From: Panagrolaimus kolymaensis
Taxonomy: Eukaryota; Nematoda; Chromadorea; Rhabditida; Panagrolaimidae
NCBI GenBank assembly: GCA_028622995.1
Contig: JAJQJQ010000006.1
Coordinates: 1,550,001 to 1,614,000, forward strand
DNA: 64,000 nucleotides
Direction of reading: 5' to 3'
Within the stretch, counting starts at the first letter, position 1, and every line of letters starts with the position of its first letter. The notes beneath the pieces were generated by a model. The model did no database searches. It was not told where the DNA came from and saw nothing but the letters and a program-made list of their open reading frames with translations. Below, piece after piece: positions 23,501 to 39,015 of the stretch. Both the position numbers and the translations under genes were made by a program.

Positions 23501-25519
23501 TTAAAGTAAACCACACAATTTATTATTATACCATTTAGAACAAACAAGATTTGAAAGTTTATCATTTGCATCTTTGAATGGATTTTGAGATTCATTTCTA
23601 AATTCATTAGCATTATTTCCAATATCATAAATGCTCGTTAAATATGGAACATTCTTTTCATCACAGTTGGATTTATTACATTTCAATTCTTTTCCAAATA
23701 TTTTCCATCGATCCATTCTTTTGATATTTGCAGCGGATGCTAAAATTCCAGTATAAAATGCATCTTCAATTGTGATAAAATAATGATTTGTTGTTTGATT
23801 TAGTATCAAATTAACAGCTTTGGAAGTTAATAAATATGTTGGACCATTACAATAGCTAGGAAAATATTTCTTATTCCATGCATAAAAAGGAGTGTACCTG
23901 AAGGAAAAAAAAATGGATGAGAGATAAAAGCAATGTAAGTAAGTGATGGTTGGAAAAGTTTAAAGGAGTCGTAAAAGTACGCTCGCATGAAATAAGTTGC
24001 TTTGAAGTTATTTTACTTACCATTTATCATCAGTTTTTCTTCTTGCAAGAGTCTTCGACCATACTCTACCAAACATTACTCGTCCATGGTGTTGTCTGCT
24101 TACATTATTAAAATCATTATTAATCCAATATTGTAGTCGATTAATATTCACCACCGTATCATCATCAGCTTTTAATAAGTATTCCACATTTGGACAATAA
24201 GCTTGTTGCCAATTCATCAAAGCATAAGTCTGAAAATAACGCTTGATTATCATTTTTTTTGTTTAATGAAAGCTTACCTTTAACGTTAAATTCGTATAAG
24301 AATCAGTAATATTTGTAATAATTAAATCATTGAAGCGCTGAGATTCAAGTTGAGCTTCATTTTTAACGGATTTATTTGTTGTTGAACCAATAATGAAGCG
24401 ATGGATCACTGTTGAACTCTGAAAATCTGTAGAGTTAAATAACGAAACAAAAAATAAGACGGCGGAAAAATTGGTTTAAATGCTTCGATAAAGGCAAATC
24501 TGTGAATAGAAGAGTAAAATCAAGGCATTAGAACGTTAGTGATCCTACTTGCGAGCATCAACAAAAAGCAATGAAGCATCAAAAAGGTAAAAGTACGTAC
24601 TACTTCTTAATGATGATAGTTTATTACCTAAAGAAGTCGCGTTTAAACACAATGGTAAACCACATGCAAGAAAAGCAAAAAAGTTATCGAATATGTTGGT
24701 AAAGTAATTGTAAAGCTTGTAGCTTAAAATCATGCAAAAAGCTATGAAGTTTTAACGAGTTCTATCAAACCAGCGTTTGCAGCAACAAAAAAAGGTTGTT
24801 GTTTTGCTTGCAACGAAACAACAAATCGATGGCTTTGTTAAAAGTTGAAGCAAACATACATACATAAAATTAAAGCAGCTACTAATGTACGCAAAAAAAT
24901 GCCTAATTACAGTAAAAACAATCCCAAAATGAATCAACAACAAAAAACTCACAACATTCTTCAACCAAGTATTTCTAATTGCCATACGTTTTTGAAATGC
25001 ATTAGGCCTTGATAGAATGATGACTAACAAATTCTTTCCATTACAATTGAATTCATCATCCATTTGCACCGTGTAATTCATGTTGATATCTTTGAACGAA
25101 ATTTGAAACATTCCATATTTTCTTCCATTTTCATCATCTTCATAGGATTCAATTTTTTCACCTTGAATAAATTCAACTATCGATGATGGCACAGTATTCG
25201 GTAGAACTTCATCAAAAACATTATCAGCAGTGGAATAATTATTACTTGAGCATAAAAGATTGGCAAAAACATAATAAATCCATGCTAATGTAGTTATAAG
25301 AAATAAAAATTTGATAATCTTTGAAATCATAAATCGCTTTGATCGAATCATTATTATTATTGCCGACGACGAAGGATTCTTTTTGGAATAACGAATTGTT
25401 GAAAGTTTGTTGTTGTTGGAATAATTGTTTGATATGGTCGAATATTCCATATGATCATCGAGAGATGATGATAACGATGTGGAAGAGTTGGAGGAAGAAG
25501 AAGAAGCATCATTGAACAT
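23501..25519 (-). CDS. Beta-1,3-galactosyltransferase-like enzyme (GT31)
   Basis: Exons run 25519-24954, 24418-24278, 24229-24021 and 23897-23501. It is a type II membrane protein: a Ser/Asn-rich cytosolic tail, a TM helix around IIKFLFLITTLAWIYYVF, then a lumenal catalytic domain. GT31 motifs visible are RMAIRNTW, FIIGST, the metal-binding DDD in EYLLKADDDTVVN, YPSYCNGPTYLLT-like GP-x-YLL, and EDAFYTGILA. These enzymes act in the Golgi and add beta-1,3-linked Gal or GlcNAc to glycoproteins or glycolipids. C. elegans BRE-type and SQV-2 enzymes are relatives. The start is the first ATG after a tttcag acceptor at about 25526. Confidence 0.9.
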
Positions 25520-27725
25520 AGAAACCTGAAAAATTGTAAAATATGAGTGAGAGAGAAATCAAGAGAAAGAAGAGAGAGAGAGAACAAAAAAAGTATGAGT
25601 TTGGGAACGGTAAGTTTCTCATCGTTGATGAGAAAAAAATCTTTCGCTGCGTGTTCCTTAAAAATAAGAAGAAGCCATACAGTTTTAGATCATTGATGGA
25701 AATCAAGACATCCTTGCTATTATTGTCAATGCATCCATCTTTTTTTGGAAGCATGCTTTTCACTTTTTTTCTCCATCAAAAATAGGTAACTATAAAAATA
25801 GACGTTTGAAAATAAAAGAAAGAAAAAAAGCTTATAAAATGATTATTCAGAATTTATTTCTTTTTTAGATGGTTTTTCTAAACAAAAAAAAGCACCAACA
25901 AACCCTAAACAATAATATTATGTGCAAACTTTGATAATGATTCATTTTTTTATTTTTGTTTTTGATTTTGTGGCTGCAAAAAAGCAGAAGCATTGCAAGC
26001 GGCGGCATCGAAGAAAAAAAGACTAAAGTTCAGCTTTATTTTGGATAAACATAATGACGATAGCCTTTTTCCGATGATACTAAAAATTTTGTTACGCTAT
26101 TTATCAAAACGCGAGTTGTGGAATTCACTTATTTTCGTTTCTAACAAACAAAAACATTGCATTCCTAATTTACAAAAGCTTGGTTTTAGCGAAAAATATA
26201 TTCAATAAAAAAATTTGTTTAATGATAATCAAAATTTCGACTAAACAAAAAAAGGGGATAAATAAACTAAAAGATTAAAAATTAAAAAGATGGCGGAGGA
26301 AGGAAGTCCTTGAAATACATACATAAATTATTTTGTAGTTTAATTAAATAAAGAATTGTATATCCAATTTTTAAAAAACACAGACCAGCAAAAAAAGTGC
26401 TTCTTCGATTTTTGGCAGTAAATTTGAATTCTTATAAAAAAAAAAATGGAAAAAATTTGGTTCAGCAAGGGTAAACTTCAACAAAGGTTTATCTGCCTAT
26501 TTTTTTTAAACTAATCTTTCTATGTTTTTTTTTGTAAAGCGCTTGAACCTCAAAAAAAGTATGTAAGCTTCCAGAAAAAAAGCCTTTACATATTTTTGGC
26601 ATCAAATTTCAATTATTAAAATATTTACATACATTCCAAAAAGGATTTGTTTTAATAAAAAAATTATAAAACAAAACAAAAAATTGTCGCGGAACCTTCT
26701 CTTCTTTTCTTTTTTTTTGGGGAGAGCTCTTATAAAAAACACTAAAATAATAATGAAAAAAAATAAAAGCAACAAGCCACTTAAACACTTAAAAACGATA
26801 AAGTCCACTCACTCAAAAAAGTTTAAAGAAAGCTAATTTTTTGTTGTTGATGATGGACAAAAATATTTGATGTTATAAGTGCGCAAAGAAGCAAGTAGCA
26901 GCGACAGCAGAAACATGTTAAATGAATGGAAAAAGAAAATCAAGCTTCACAGAAAATTAATAAAATGATTGCAAAAAGTATCTGTCAAATTTTTAGAGGC
27001 ATTTAATATTAGTCTTTGATGGCTCATATTTCACCTAATCTGAATAGCCTTACCGTAAATTAAGAATCTCACTTCATAGATGTTCTTCTTCTTTCCCCGT
27101 TAAACCAATAAGAAAATAAAAAGCTAAGGTTAAGTTTATTTGATAGAGAAAAAAAACAAAACAAGTTTCAAATGACTAACAAATAAAAAACACACTGTTT
27201 TGATTCACAAAAAAAACAATAAATAAACTTACATTTGAATAATCCAATGCAAAACATTTTAGAAAAATATTTATTTTTCGATCAATCTTTTTTTGTTTGT
27301 TATTCAAAGTATTATCAAATTTACACCTAGGCTTATACAGTTTAGTTTAAAATTGTTTCCATGTGTCTGCTTTTTCTTTTCAACTTTTATTTTCAACTTT
27401 TTTTATTCTTAACAACCACCAATCAACAGACTAAAACCATAGAGTTGCTATGGTATCTTTTTTCTTTAATAAATTATGTTGGTAAACTTTTCTCTGACTT
27501 CCTTGAGTCATTTATTCTTTACAAACTTGCAACAAGACTTTTTACATAGCAAAAAGGAAACAAATACATTTTTTTGTTGCTAATTTGTGAAATTAATAAA
27601 ACTTCAAATTTGTAAATGACATAAAACAAAGTAAATCCATTTAAAGCATTTATTCAAAAACATAAACAATAAAGATAAAAGTGAAATACGAAAACGAGAA
27701 ACAAAAATGAGAACAATTTCAAAAA
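25520..27725. other. 2.2 kb intergenic region, no gene recognised
   Basis: This stretch lies between the 5' end of the GT31 gene and the 3' end of the DEAD-box gene. It contains purine-rich runs (gagaga near 25550-25580), many A and T homopolymers and scattered frames without coding character. The promoter of the GT31 gene and the 3' UTR of the helicase should be within it. Confidence 0.55.
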
Positions 27726-30396
<2,671 letters not shown>

Positions 30397-31175
30397 TTTT
30401 AGTTTTTCTTGGATTCTTCTTTTTTGATTGGAAGGTTGTTTGATGTGAGTTTGGTTTCAAGAGATTTTGAAGATTGATGGAGTACAGATGAAGCGCTGAA
30501 ATAATAAAAAGTTATTAATATTTTTTGGAAGAATTCGCGATACGAAGTAACTTCGACCAAACATCAACAACTGAATAAACCACGAAATGGGAAGCCGACA
30601 AACTTGGCGCAAAGCTGTATTTGTAAATATCCTTTATTTTTCAATCAATAAAGTTGTGACGGAATTCCTTCTTCATATACTTAATGGCGTCAATAATGTT
30701 TTTAGTGAAGCAAAAAAGTCGCATATTGTTAGTTGCTATTAATTTTGAGTGAAATTTTAGTTTAGTAATTGGTTTAGAAACTTATTGATTAAAAAATGGA
30801 TTTAAAAGGGGAAAGAAATCTCAAAGCTAAGAAAAATGGAATTAGTAAAAAAGGTGAAGCAGGCATAGGCACAAACACAAAATAGGAAGAAGAAATGCAT
30901 GAATCAGAGAACTAACAACAACAAAAAAAAGGATGAAAAGGTGCATAATGTAAAAAAGGGCGAAGACATAAAAGTTTGATGAAAATTACGAATGTCTGCT
31001 GCCTCTCTTTTTTTGTCTCTGTCGATGGCCAACACAATTGACGAAGATTGTCGTGTTGAGAACTGGAAGCATCCAAAAAATGAAGGTCTTTCTGCTTGTT
31101 TTTTTTCTTTCTTCTTTTTATCAAAAGTCCTCCTATAAAAAATGATTTTCATTATGAGCTATTTCAGCTTCAAAA
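30397..31175. other. Region upstream of DDX17, no gene recognised
   Basis: About 0.8 kb of A/T-rich DNA containing the DDX17 leader and promoter region. Acceptor-like sequence lies shortly upstream of the ATG. No repeat or RNA gene was seen. Confidence 0.5.
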
Positions 31176-31487
31176 TTATCCACAAAGAACAAAAGCTAAT
31201 TTTTTGTGACAGTACATATAAAAAGCATTTTCAAAAACTTTACCATCAAAACCTTTATCAAGAAGATCCATATTACATAGAGGTTGAGAATCTTTGATAC
31301 ATCTAACCATGAAATCCAAACATTTGCTTTCAAGCTTTAGAGAATTTGAGATGATTGAATAATTAGCACTCAATTTCGAGAATAGTGGGAAGCTTAAAAG
31401 TGTAAACCAAAAAAACGCATGAATGGAAGGGAAGAGATGTAAGAAGACAAGGCGGCACACACATATCCAACAACTTTTATTTTTCAA
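31176..31487 (-). CDS. Candidate small Cys-containing secreted protein
   Basis: A frame of up to 103 codons ends at 31176. The C-terminal two thirds look coding: KLSANYSIISNSLKLESKC, RCIKDSQPLCNMDLLDKG, then MYCHKK and FVLCG. Six cysteines lie in this half. The N-terminal part is hydrophobic but may not be the true start, because an acceptor-like ttttaag occurs at about 31395, so an upstream exon is possible. It lies only 44 bp after the LC8-like gene on the same strand, which would fit an operon. Family unknown. Confidence 0.4.
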   Translation of the reverse strand: MKNKSCWICVCRLVFLHLFPSIHAFFWFTLLSFPLFSKLSANYSIISNSLKLESKCLDFMVRCIKDSQPLCNMDLLDKGFDGKVFENAFYMYCHKKLAFVLCG

Positions 31488-31531
31488 AAATTAATTTATT
31501 ACATACATACATATTTCATCATTTTATTTAT

Positions 31532-32017
31532 TTATACACTTTTAAAAAGCATAACAGCAAAAGTTTCAACATAAAGATATAAGAAATGATTTTCACGATG
31601 AGTTATTTTTGCTCCAAATGATGTACCAACGATGCAATGCCAAGTTCCACCAAAAGCTTCATCAAAATCACGTTTAAGTTTAGCAGCGACATCCTTTTCA
31701 TTTCGATTACCATTTAATATTAATTCACGAATAATTTGTTGAGCATATAAAACTTTACGATTTTCCATATCGACCACTTTTACAGTTATACGAGGTTCAA
31801 TTGAATCATTATTTGTTGTTGTTGGAGTTGTTGGTGGTTGATCCTTCATCATGTATGTATGCTTGCTTCTTTGTTGTTGATTTGGATTTGATTGAAATAT
31901 ATCAGCAGTAGCAGCAGCAGTAAATTGAGTTTTAACAGCAGCAGCAGAAACGGAGAAGTAAATGAGAAGAACGAAAGCTTCTTTTTTTGCTTTAGAAAAA
32001 AGAGAAGTGTGAAGCAA
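31532..32017 (-). CDS. Divergent dynein light chain (LC8/DYNLL-like)
   Basis: The C-terminal about 78 residues match the LC8 fold: MENRKVLYAQQIIRELI, EKDVAAKLKRDFDEAFGGTW, then HCIVGTSFGAKITHRENH and FAVMLFKSV. The signature TWHCIVG-x-x-FG and the ending LLFKSG-like are family hallmarks. LC8 proteins are dimeric hubs that bind short linear motifs in dynein and many other partners. The family is usually 89 residues. This frame has an extra N-terminal part; translation may start at MMKDQPPTTPTTTNN (about 31850) or at the hydrophobic MLHTSLFS at 32017. The helix-1/2 region diverges from canonical LC8. Confidence 0.85.
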   Translation of the reverse strand: MLHTSLFSKAKKEAFVLLIYFSVSAAAVKTQFTAAATADIFQSNPNQQQRSKHTYMMKDQPPTTPTTTNNDSIEPRITVKVVDMENRKVLYAQQIIRELILNGNRNEKDVAAKLKRDFDEAFGGTWHCIVGTSFGAKITHRENHFLYLYVETFAVMLFKSV

Positions 32018-32742
32018 AAAAAAAGTTGCAGCAATGTGAAAGTTTACTAATTTGCATAATTTACTCTAATAATAATGGAGGTTCTTTTTTTTATTATTAT
32101 TATTCCCGAATGACTAAAATGCTATGGATTATTATGTTCAAAAAAAGGAAATTCGAGTTGAATACCATGACCAGGATATGAGGGAGATGAAAACATGAAT
32201 TTTAATGAAGCCAATGAAATAGTTTCTCAATAAAAAAAGTGCACTTTACAAATCTTCCGAATTTTATGGATGATGGAGGAAAACGTTGCCCACATTTTTT
32301 GTTGTAAAACAATATTGCTAGTAATAGCTAACGTAGAGTGGGAAGATACTTGCTTAGTTATGGAAGCGAAAACTATGAAAAGTACCAGCAGTAAAATGGA
32401 GGACAATGTGATTAATGATCAAAGCAAAAATTATTCAAAAAGTTTATCAAAAAGATAAACCTTCGTTTCTAAATGTGATCGTAAAATTTTAAGGATGTTA
32501 CACGCCCAAGAATGGATGACGTTAACGCTGTTTTTACATAACAAAAGAACAAACAAGAAAAAAGCATTTTCTGTGCTTTTTCTTCCGCCAATGTGATATC
32601 AGAAACTACCTTTAACACCGCTTTAATTCTCCAAAGTATTTACAGCCAATTTAGAAGTTGCTGAAATTATTATGTTCTCTCATTTTAAAGTTATTAAACT
32701 AAATCCAAAATACGCAAAAACAAAAAAACAAAAATCTTTATT
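32018..32742. other. Intergenic region, no gene recognised
   Basis: About 0.7 kb between two minus-strand genes. A TAT-repeat-like run (ttattattattatt) occurs near 32090. A 62-codon plus-strand frame at 32270-32458 has no recognisable similarity and was not called. Confidence 0.5.
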
Positions 32743-33910
32743 TCACCTTGCACCCGAAAAACCATCAGCATTTTTTTTACAAATAATTTCTTTTGATTTT
32801 GACTTTGATTTGGTTGATGAAGGAGCATCAGTTGTTGCATAACTTGTTTCCATAGATAATGATTGAGTTTCATGAGTCGTCATTTCAGCAGTTTCAAGAG
32901 AACTTCGTTGTTGTTGTCGTTGGACTTCTTTCACCTTTTTCTTCTTTTTAGATTTGGAAGGTTTTTGAGCTGTTGAACATAATGGTGATGATTTCTTAGG
33001 ATTCACTTTTGATGGAGATTTTCTTTTGGATTTTATTGCTGCTGCTTCCTTTTTTGGCGTATTTTTTGATATTGTTTGAGTTGTTGCTGTTGTTTTCTCT
33101 GATGCCATTTTTCGTTGAGCTTTTGATTCTTTGGTTATTGTCGTCGTTATCGTTTTTGATGGTTTCATACGTTTTTCCTAAAAAGTTAAAAGCACGGTTA
33201 ATGATAGGAAATGATCATAGTGTTTTCATAAACCTATAGCCTTTAAAAGTAAAAACACAACTTACCGAAAGTGTTTCAACTTGAGTTTGACTTAAATGAT
33301 TATCAGTTGCTGTTTGTTCCAACAATGGAGTAGGTTTATCAAAATCATCCAAACTACTTGAATATTCTCCATTAACTCTTCGATTAACATTTTTTGAATT
33401 CCATGAAAATGTTTTAGTTTGTTCAACAATTTTCTTTTCTTCTTTTTCTGTTGGATCACGAATAGCTGATGGTTCTTCTAAATCTTCACGAGATGTTAAT
33501 CGAGATTTTGAAGGTTTTTGATGGTTGTTGTTGTTGTTCTTTTGCTTTCCTTGATTTTTAGATGTAACAGATCCTTTAGGTGGTTTGAGATTTTGATGAG
33601 TTTTTGAATGTGGTCGTTTTCTGTGCTAAAAATGTTAAAAATTTTTAGTGAAAAAAAGAAAAAGCAAAAAACAACATACATGACGATGTTGTCCAGGTAT
33701 TGGGCATTCTTTCGTATCTTTAGTTGCATCATTTGTTTTTGTTCCTCCATTAGTTATTGTTGGATCATGAATTGCACATCTTCTTCTTGAATCAATAAAA
33801 TGTTCACTTTTAATTGATTTTTTTCTTCTTCCTATACAATTGAAACATATAAAAGTTAGAAGTGTAACATTAAAATGTAGCATCCATATCAGAGATAATA
33901 ACAACGACAT
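32743..33910 (-). CDS. Lys/Ser/Thr-rich protein with signal peptide, function unknown
   Basis: Three exons run from 33910 to about 33680, about 33627 to 33265, and 33178 to 32743. The N-terminus MSLLLSLIWMLHFNVTLLTF is a signal peptide. The remainder is low-complexity and basic, with runs such as KSKRKSPSKVNPKKS, KSKKKKKVKEVQRQQQR and KSTKSKSKSK; an Asn run lies in the second exon. About three cysteines occur in the first exon. No domain is recognised. The basic composition would suit a nucleolar or nucleic-acid-binding role, but the signal peptide points to secretion; the two cues conflict. Confidence 0.65.
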
Positions 33911-36380
33911 TGTTCTTCACGAAAGAATGAAAAATGGGAAACATTAAAAAATGTGGAAGATTGAAAGATTATGAAATGGGAAAATTTAGAAATTTGCATG
34001 TCGTTGTTGTTTCAAAAATTGAGAATGAGAATCAACAAAAAAAATGCATTGAGTTTGTGATAGGACTAAAAAATACTGTAAATTGCGTTTCAAGAACGAC
34101 ACTTTTTTGAAATATTTTAAGCTGAAAGGCGAATTTGCAGCGTTTATGGCCCTGTTTTGATACTTGTGCACATTAATAATTTTTAGACCTTTTTGCTTCT
34201 TTTCTTAATTTCTCATCTTTCACTACCATTTTTAATTACGGTGTCACAAAGACCATAGTACCGACATACTCATGTGTTGCAATAAAAATTTTTTGGCACG
34301 TGTTTACAATCTCAATAACCAATTAAGGTTATATTGTCTGTCGTTGGTAGCGAGACACACAGACTTCTGCGTCCAACAATAAAAAGTCTTAAAATTTTGA
34401 TCACTTGAACTTTCGCGGAATAGGTTTCATTGAGAAAAAAAAGAAGATTAATTTAAAAAATAGATTTTGGACTCCTCAAAAAAATGCAAATAGTTAATTA
34501 TCGTTTTATTGTAAAGCAATTCTTTGCTATAATTTGGATTGGTTTACTTTGCTTCCAATTTCTTACACCTTCATTCGTTTTTTAGTTAATAAAAAAAATA
34601 ATTCTAAAGAAAGCAGACTTTTTGCCTTTCTTTGCCTTTTTTTTCTCAAATGAAACGACCCGTCTTTTTTACAATTATAAATTTCCATGAAATAGGGTCG
34701 TTGTAAATTGTTTAAAGATAGATTACTTACCATAAACTTAATTTTTTTACTCCATTTCCCCTTACTTCTTATTTTTTTGACGACGATGATGCTGGATGTA
34801 AAAAAAGAAAGCGTATAAATTAAATTTAATTCAATTTAAAAAATAACCAAGCTTCGAGTTTATTGTTATTCAAGAATTTGTTTTTCATGTAATTCACACG
34901 TATTTTTTTTAAAACTGATTTAAAGAATAAAATTTTTACCTCAAAAAATGTTTTCAAATGTTTTTGCTTTAACACTACATTGAAGATTGGTTATGTGCCT
35001 CATTTTTTTCTTTTGTAACCTTCAACGAAATGACATTTTTAAATTTTTTTTGAATAATCTAATTTTTTTTATTCTTCACAATTTAATTTATTACCATGTT
35101 GATGAACTTTGAAGAAAGTGGCAACAAACTTCATGCGTTATTAATATTAAAATATTGCGAAATTTTATGTGAGAAAAAATATGCTGCAAATTTGTCCCTT
35201 TTTTTCTTCAACAAAAAAAAAAAGAAAACGAATTCGGCGGGGCATCACTTCTTTTAAACTTTATGTCATAATTTCTAGATTTCTAAAGGCTACATTACTT
35301 CCTTTTCTTTAAAAATTTTTTTGATGTCAAATAAATGCGATTAGGCTTGGGTATCAGCTTTTTTTTTTGCTGTTACTGTATTTCTAAATTTTTCTAACAT
35401 TTTTTGAAAACAGAAACCATCTCTTTTGCATTTTTATCCCAACTCTTTTACCTTACTTTTGACTGCCGCGAGTTTCAGCATTGTGTTACGATTATCGAAA
35501 CCAACTATGTATTGACTTCACAAAAGCAATGTACATATATAAATTTTTTTATTATTATTAATTTGTGAAGTCATCATAAATACACCGACGTAACACAATA
35601 TTTGGTATTCCCAAATTTACTTAAAAAATTTTTTTTGGATTAAGCTTCAATAAAATTAAATGGCATAAAAATAGAAAAATTCCGTTTTTAGAAAAAAAGC
35701 TTTTTTTGAAAAACAAATTTGCTCAAGTTTTTGAGGCAAATAAATATCATCAAAAATAATTATGTTTTTAATTTGTTTATTTGAGTCAGTTGATTTAATG
35801 GTTTTTCTTGTAGCATAAAAATTTTTGAGAGTAAACACATATCAGAATTTTTTTTGTTGCTAATTTTGTGGAGCATAAACGGTGGCTGTGTTCAATGAAA
35901 TTCCTTGCAAAGGAGTTAACTTTACAAAATAAAATGCATATTTTTTTATTTCAAAATTCTGGCATCAATCGATTTGGGTTTTTTTTTCAGGAGAAATTTG
36001 AGGGATTTCGTTAAAAAATATTTTGTCTTTTTTTTTAATGCAAACATTTTTAAGTTTTATTTTTTTTTGTTTGTCATAAACTGTTTAGTGTTTCTGTAGC
36101 CTCCTTCCGGGTTTTAAAAATAATTCATTATCCTCGTCCTTTTTTTAAAAACTGCCTACATACATTCTTCTTTATTCGTTAATTTTAATGCGTGGTTTTT
36201 AAAATTTAAACTCTCTTTTTTCTTTTTTTTAAATTGTTTTAATTATTTCTTAAAACCATTTTTTCTTCAAAAAATTGCCATTTCAACCATAAATAAACAA
36301 ACATAATTCATTATCATTTTTTTATAGAAAAATTACAACAAAAAAAAGCGCTGAATTTAATCTGAAAAAAAATTTGAAAA
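33911..36380. other. 2.5 kb intergenic region with a small palindromic MITE
   Basis: This region lies between the divergent Lys-rich gene (-) and the GPCR gene (+), so promoters of both should be here. It contains the element at 35480-35599 and long T-runs. The first AAACTG motifs of the GPCR cluster appear at about 36078 and 36150. No gene was recognised. Confidence 0.55.
35480..35599. mobile_element. Small palindromic MITE-like element
   Basis: ATTGTGTTACG on the left is matched by CGTAACACAAT on the right, an 11 bp inverted repeat. An inner pair TGACTTCACA / TGTGAAGTCA lies 30-40 bp inside. The spacing between the two repeats differs between arms, so the arms have diverged. No clear target-site duplication was identified. 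Confidence 0.5.
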
Positions 36381-39015
36381 ATGTCACAAAATTTTTCAAT
36401 TAAACTTATTTCAAATGTTGATTATATTGCATTATATATTTATGTAATTGAAGGAGCAATATTAATGATATTTAATTTTTCTCTTGCATTTGTTATTTAT
36501 TCTTCCAAACGACTTCGAGATCAAAAAGAATATGTCATTTTTGCTGCAAATATGTTTTTTGATGGAATTTTTGGTATCACTTATTTTATTGCGGGCATTC
36601 GTCGATTAAATATTTATTATAGTTCTGAAAGTAAATGTAAGTTGAAATTGGGAAAAAAATATATAAAATAAGCCTAAAACTCTGTAATAAAATTTTTTTG
36701 AAATCTAAAATTTTTACATATTTGAAAAAAGCAAGGATTTATTTGAAGGGTAAATTTTAATTTTCGTTGTTAAAAATGTTATGCATTAAGTGTTTTTTTA
36801 TAAAATTTAAAAACTGGTGAGATAACGTCAGTTAATAAAAAAAAAGGTATAAATTAACGAACACAATAAATAATAAGGGCTTCCACTTTGGTACAGTAAT
36901 TTTTATATTCAAACTGCAAATTTCAAGATTAACTGTTTTTTTTTCATTTATTTAAAAAAAACTGGAAAGTTCTATCTATTCCTGTTTTAATTTTAAAAGG
37001 AAATGCTTTATTTTAAAAACGGAATATATTAAACTGTCGTAAGAATTTTTACTAGGGGATGTTATTATTTAAATTTAAACTGAGTTGACATTATGCTCAA
37101 GTCATGAATTTTTTTTGTTAAATAAATTTATTATCTTTGGAAATTTTTATAAAGAAAAACTGAGTACCAAAGCTTTTACATAATCTAACAAAAAAATGAT
37201 ATTCTTCCTAGAATATTTTGAATTTTTAAAAACTGAGTTATAAAATTACAGTATTTTCATGCCAAAAAAAAAACAAAAAAAAACTGAGTTTGAATAAAAT
37301 ATTTTATAGATTTATTAGCATATTCCCGATGGGATTGTTTCAATGTATCACATTCATTATTTTTTGTTTATATTACTCCTGGAGTTGGGATTATTGCATT
37401 TTTAACATGTTTTGATCGATTTCTCTCTGTTATGTTGCCACTTAATTATCTTCGATTAACTTCAAAATATGCTTTTGGTTTGACCTTTTTAGCTTTATTA
37501 CTTCCATTTCCAACTTTTATTTTATCTGGAATTACAAGTTATGGAACTAAAAATGTTTTAAGTGTTAGTTTTTTTTAAATTTTTAAACTGTTTAGGATTA
37601 TTATTGATTTTTTGTTTGTTTGTTTTCAGCAAGATGAACTTTGCATTTTACAACAATCTTTGACCCAACAAATGTTTATCGCCCTTCGAAGCATTCGAAT
37701 TGTTTCAACTTTGTTGGGAGTTTTATTGTACCTTATCGTTGCAAAGAAGGTTTATAAAGTAAGCGTTTTTTGTTGGTATATTAACTGTCAGCCTTTTTAA
37801 TCTCTCTAAATTTTAACATTTCTTGGGAAAGTAATTTTCTAAAAATTGTCAAAACTTGAAAGGCAAAGATTTTAAAAGTTATAAGTTCTCTAATTATTTT
37901 TTTCTAAACTGTATATGCCATTGGAAAATGGATAATAAAAATAAAACTGTGCTTTCATTTGCGTTTAAATATTCTCTGTGAATAAATAATTCTGTGACCA
38001 TGGTTCTCGATTTTTTTTTGAGGTCGAGTAAAACAAAAATTTAAAAACTGTCGAGCAGCATCTTGATGACGTGAAGTTTGAAATGGTAATAATTCTTTGC
38101 AGTTTAAAAACCCACAAAAAAAGAATCTTCTTTAATGAACAAAAAAAACTGTATTATTTATTTTTTTCGAATTTCATCCCATAATTCTAATTATTAATTA
38201 AGCGTTTATAATATTTATTTTATGTTATCGATTTTGAAAAAAAACAGTATGTTTGTTTATTAAACTGATCAAAAGAGCTATATTATTTGCTGAATTTTTT
38301 TTTAATTAAGATTTTTTTTTAAAAATGTCCTTGATTAAGTATAGTTTCTATCATTTTAGATTTTTTCTTTCTTTTTTAAAACTGAGCCCAATTAATTCGG
38401 TTTTAGATTTTAAAACCTTCGGATGATTCCCGAGTATTTAATACCATAAATCGTCGACGAATAATAACTATGACATCAACATTTATTTTAATAACCATTA
38501 ATCAACTTGTGCTTTTTATTGCTCCTGATATTATTGTATTACTTTTACCCTCAGCAACTAATTCATTATCATTTGTATTTTATTTAATGAATATGAATAA
38601 AGGTTTGTTTTTTTTTTTTTTAAAGAGTAAACTGAATAATATAATCCACGTTTTTTATAGGAATAGTAAATATAATAATATTTTTGCTAACCCAACGCGA
38701 ACTTAGACGTGCAATAACCAAAAAATTATGGAATTTAACAAAATTTGAATCATTACCAGTAATAACAGAAAAATCAACAACCAAAATTCGAACATTCAAT
38801 ACGATGATGACAAAAGGAGATAGCAAAAAGATTGGAGGAGGAGAAATGATTAGGGTTTATTGACAGCAATTTTTTTTGTTTTGTTTTGTTTGTTTGTTTT
38901 TGAAAAAAGTTATCAAAAAAAATGTTTTATAAATTTGTAATAAAAAAAAACTGTTCCAAAAATTATTTCTTGCCACCAACAAAAAAAAAAGTTTATTATA
39001 AAATTAAAATAACTG
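36075..39015 (+). repeat. AAACTG motif cluster 1 (GPCR introns and flanks)
   Basis: About 25 copies of AAACTG or WAACTG lie on the + strand in the introns and flanks of the GPCR gene. Examples are at about 36814, 37036, 37078, 37281, 38049 and 38951. I saw none in the GPCR exons and few or no reverse complements. Each copy tends to follow an A-run and to precede a short stretch of mixed sequence. See the larger cluster 2. Confidence 0.7.
36381..38863 (+). CDS. Nematode chemoreceptor-like 7-TM GPCR
   Basis: Exons join as 36381-36636, 37310-37563, 37630-37758, 38407-38602 and 38661-38863, giving about 345 residues. Seven hydrophobic segments are visible. TM1 is around VIEGAILMIFNFSLAFVIY. TM3 ends in the DRY-like FDRFLSVMLPLNY. 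The loop before TM6 contains a basic NRRRIITMTSTF. TM7 is near GIVNIIIFLLTQRELRR. The layout resembles the srsx/srv/srw-type nematode receptor families; the exact family is uncertain. The C-terminal tail is Lys/Thr-rich. Its introns carry many copies of the AAACTG motif on the coding strand, unlike neighbouring genes. Confidence 0.78.
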
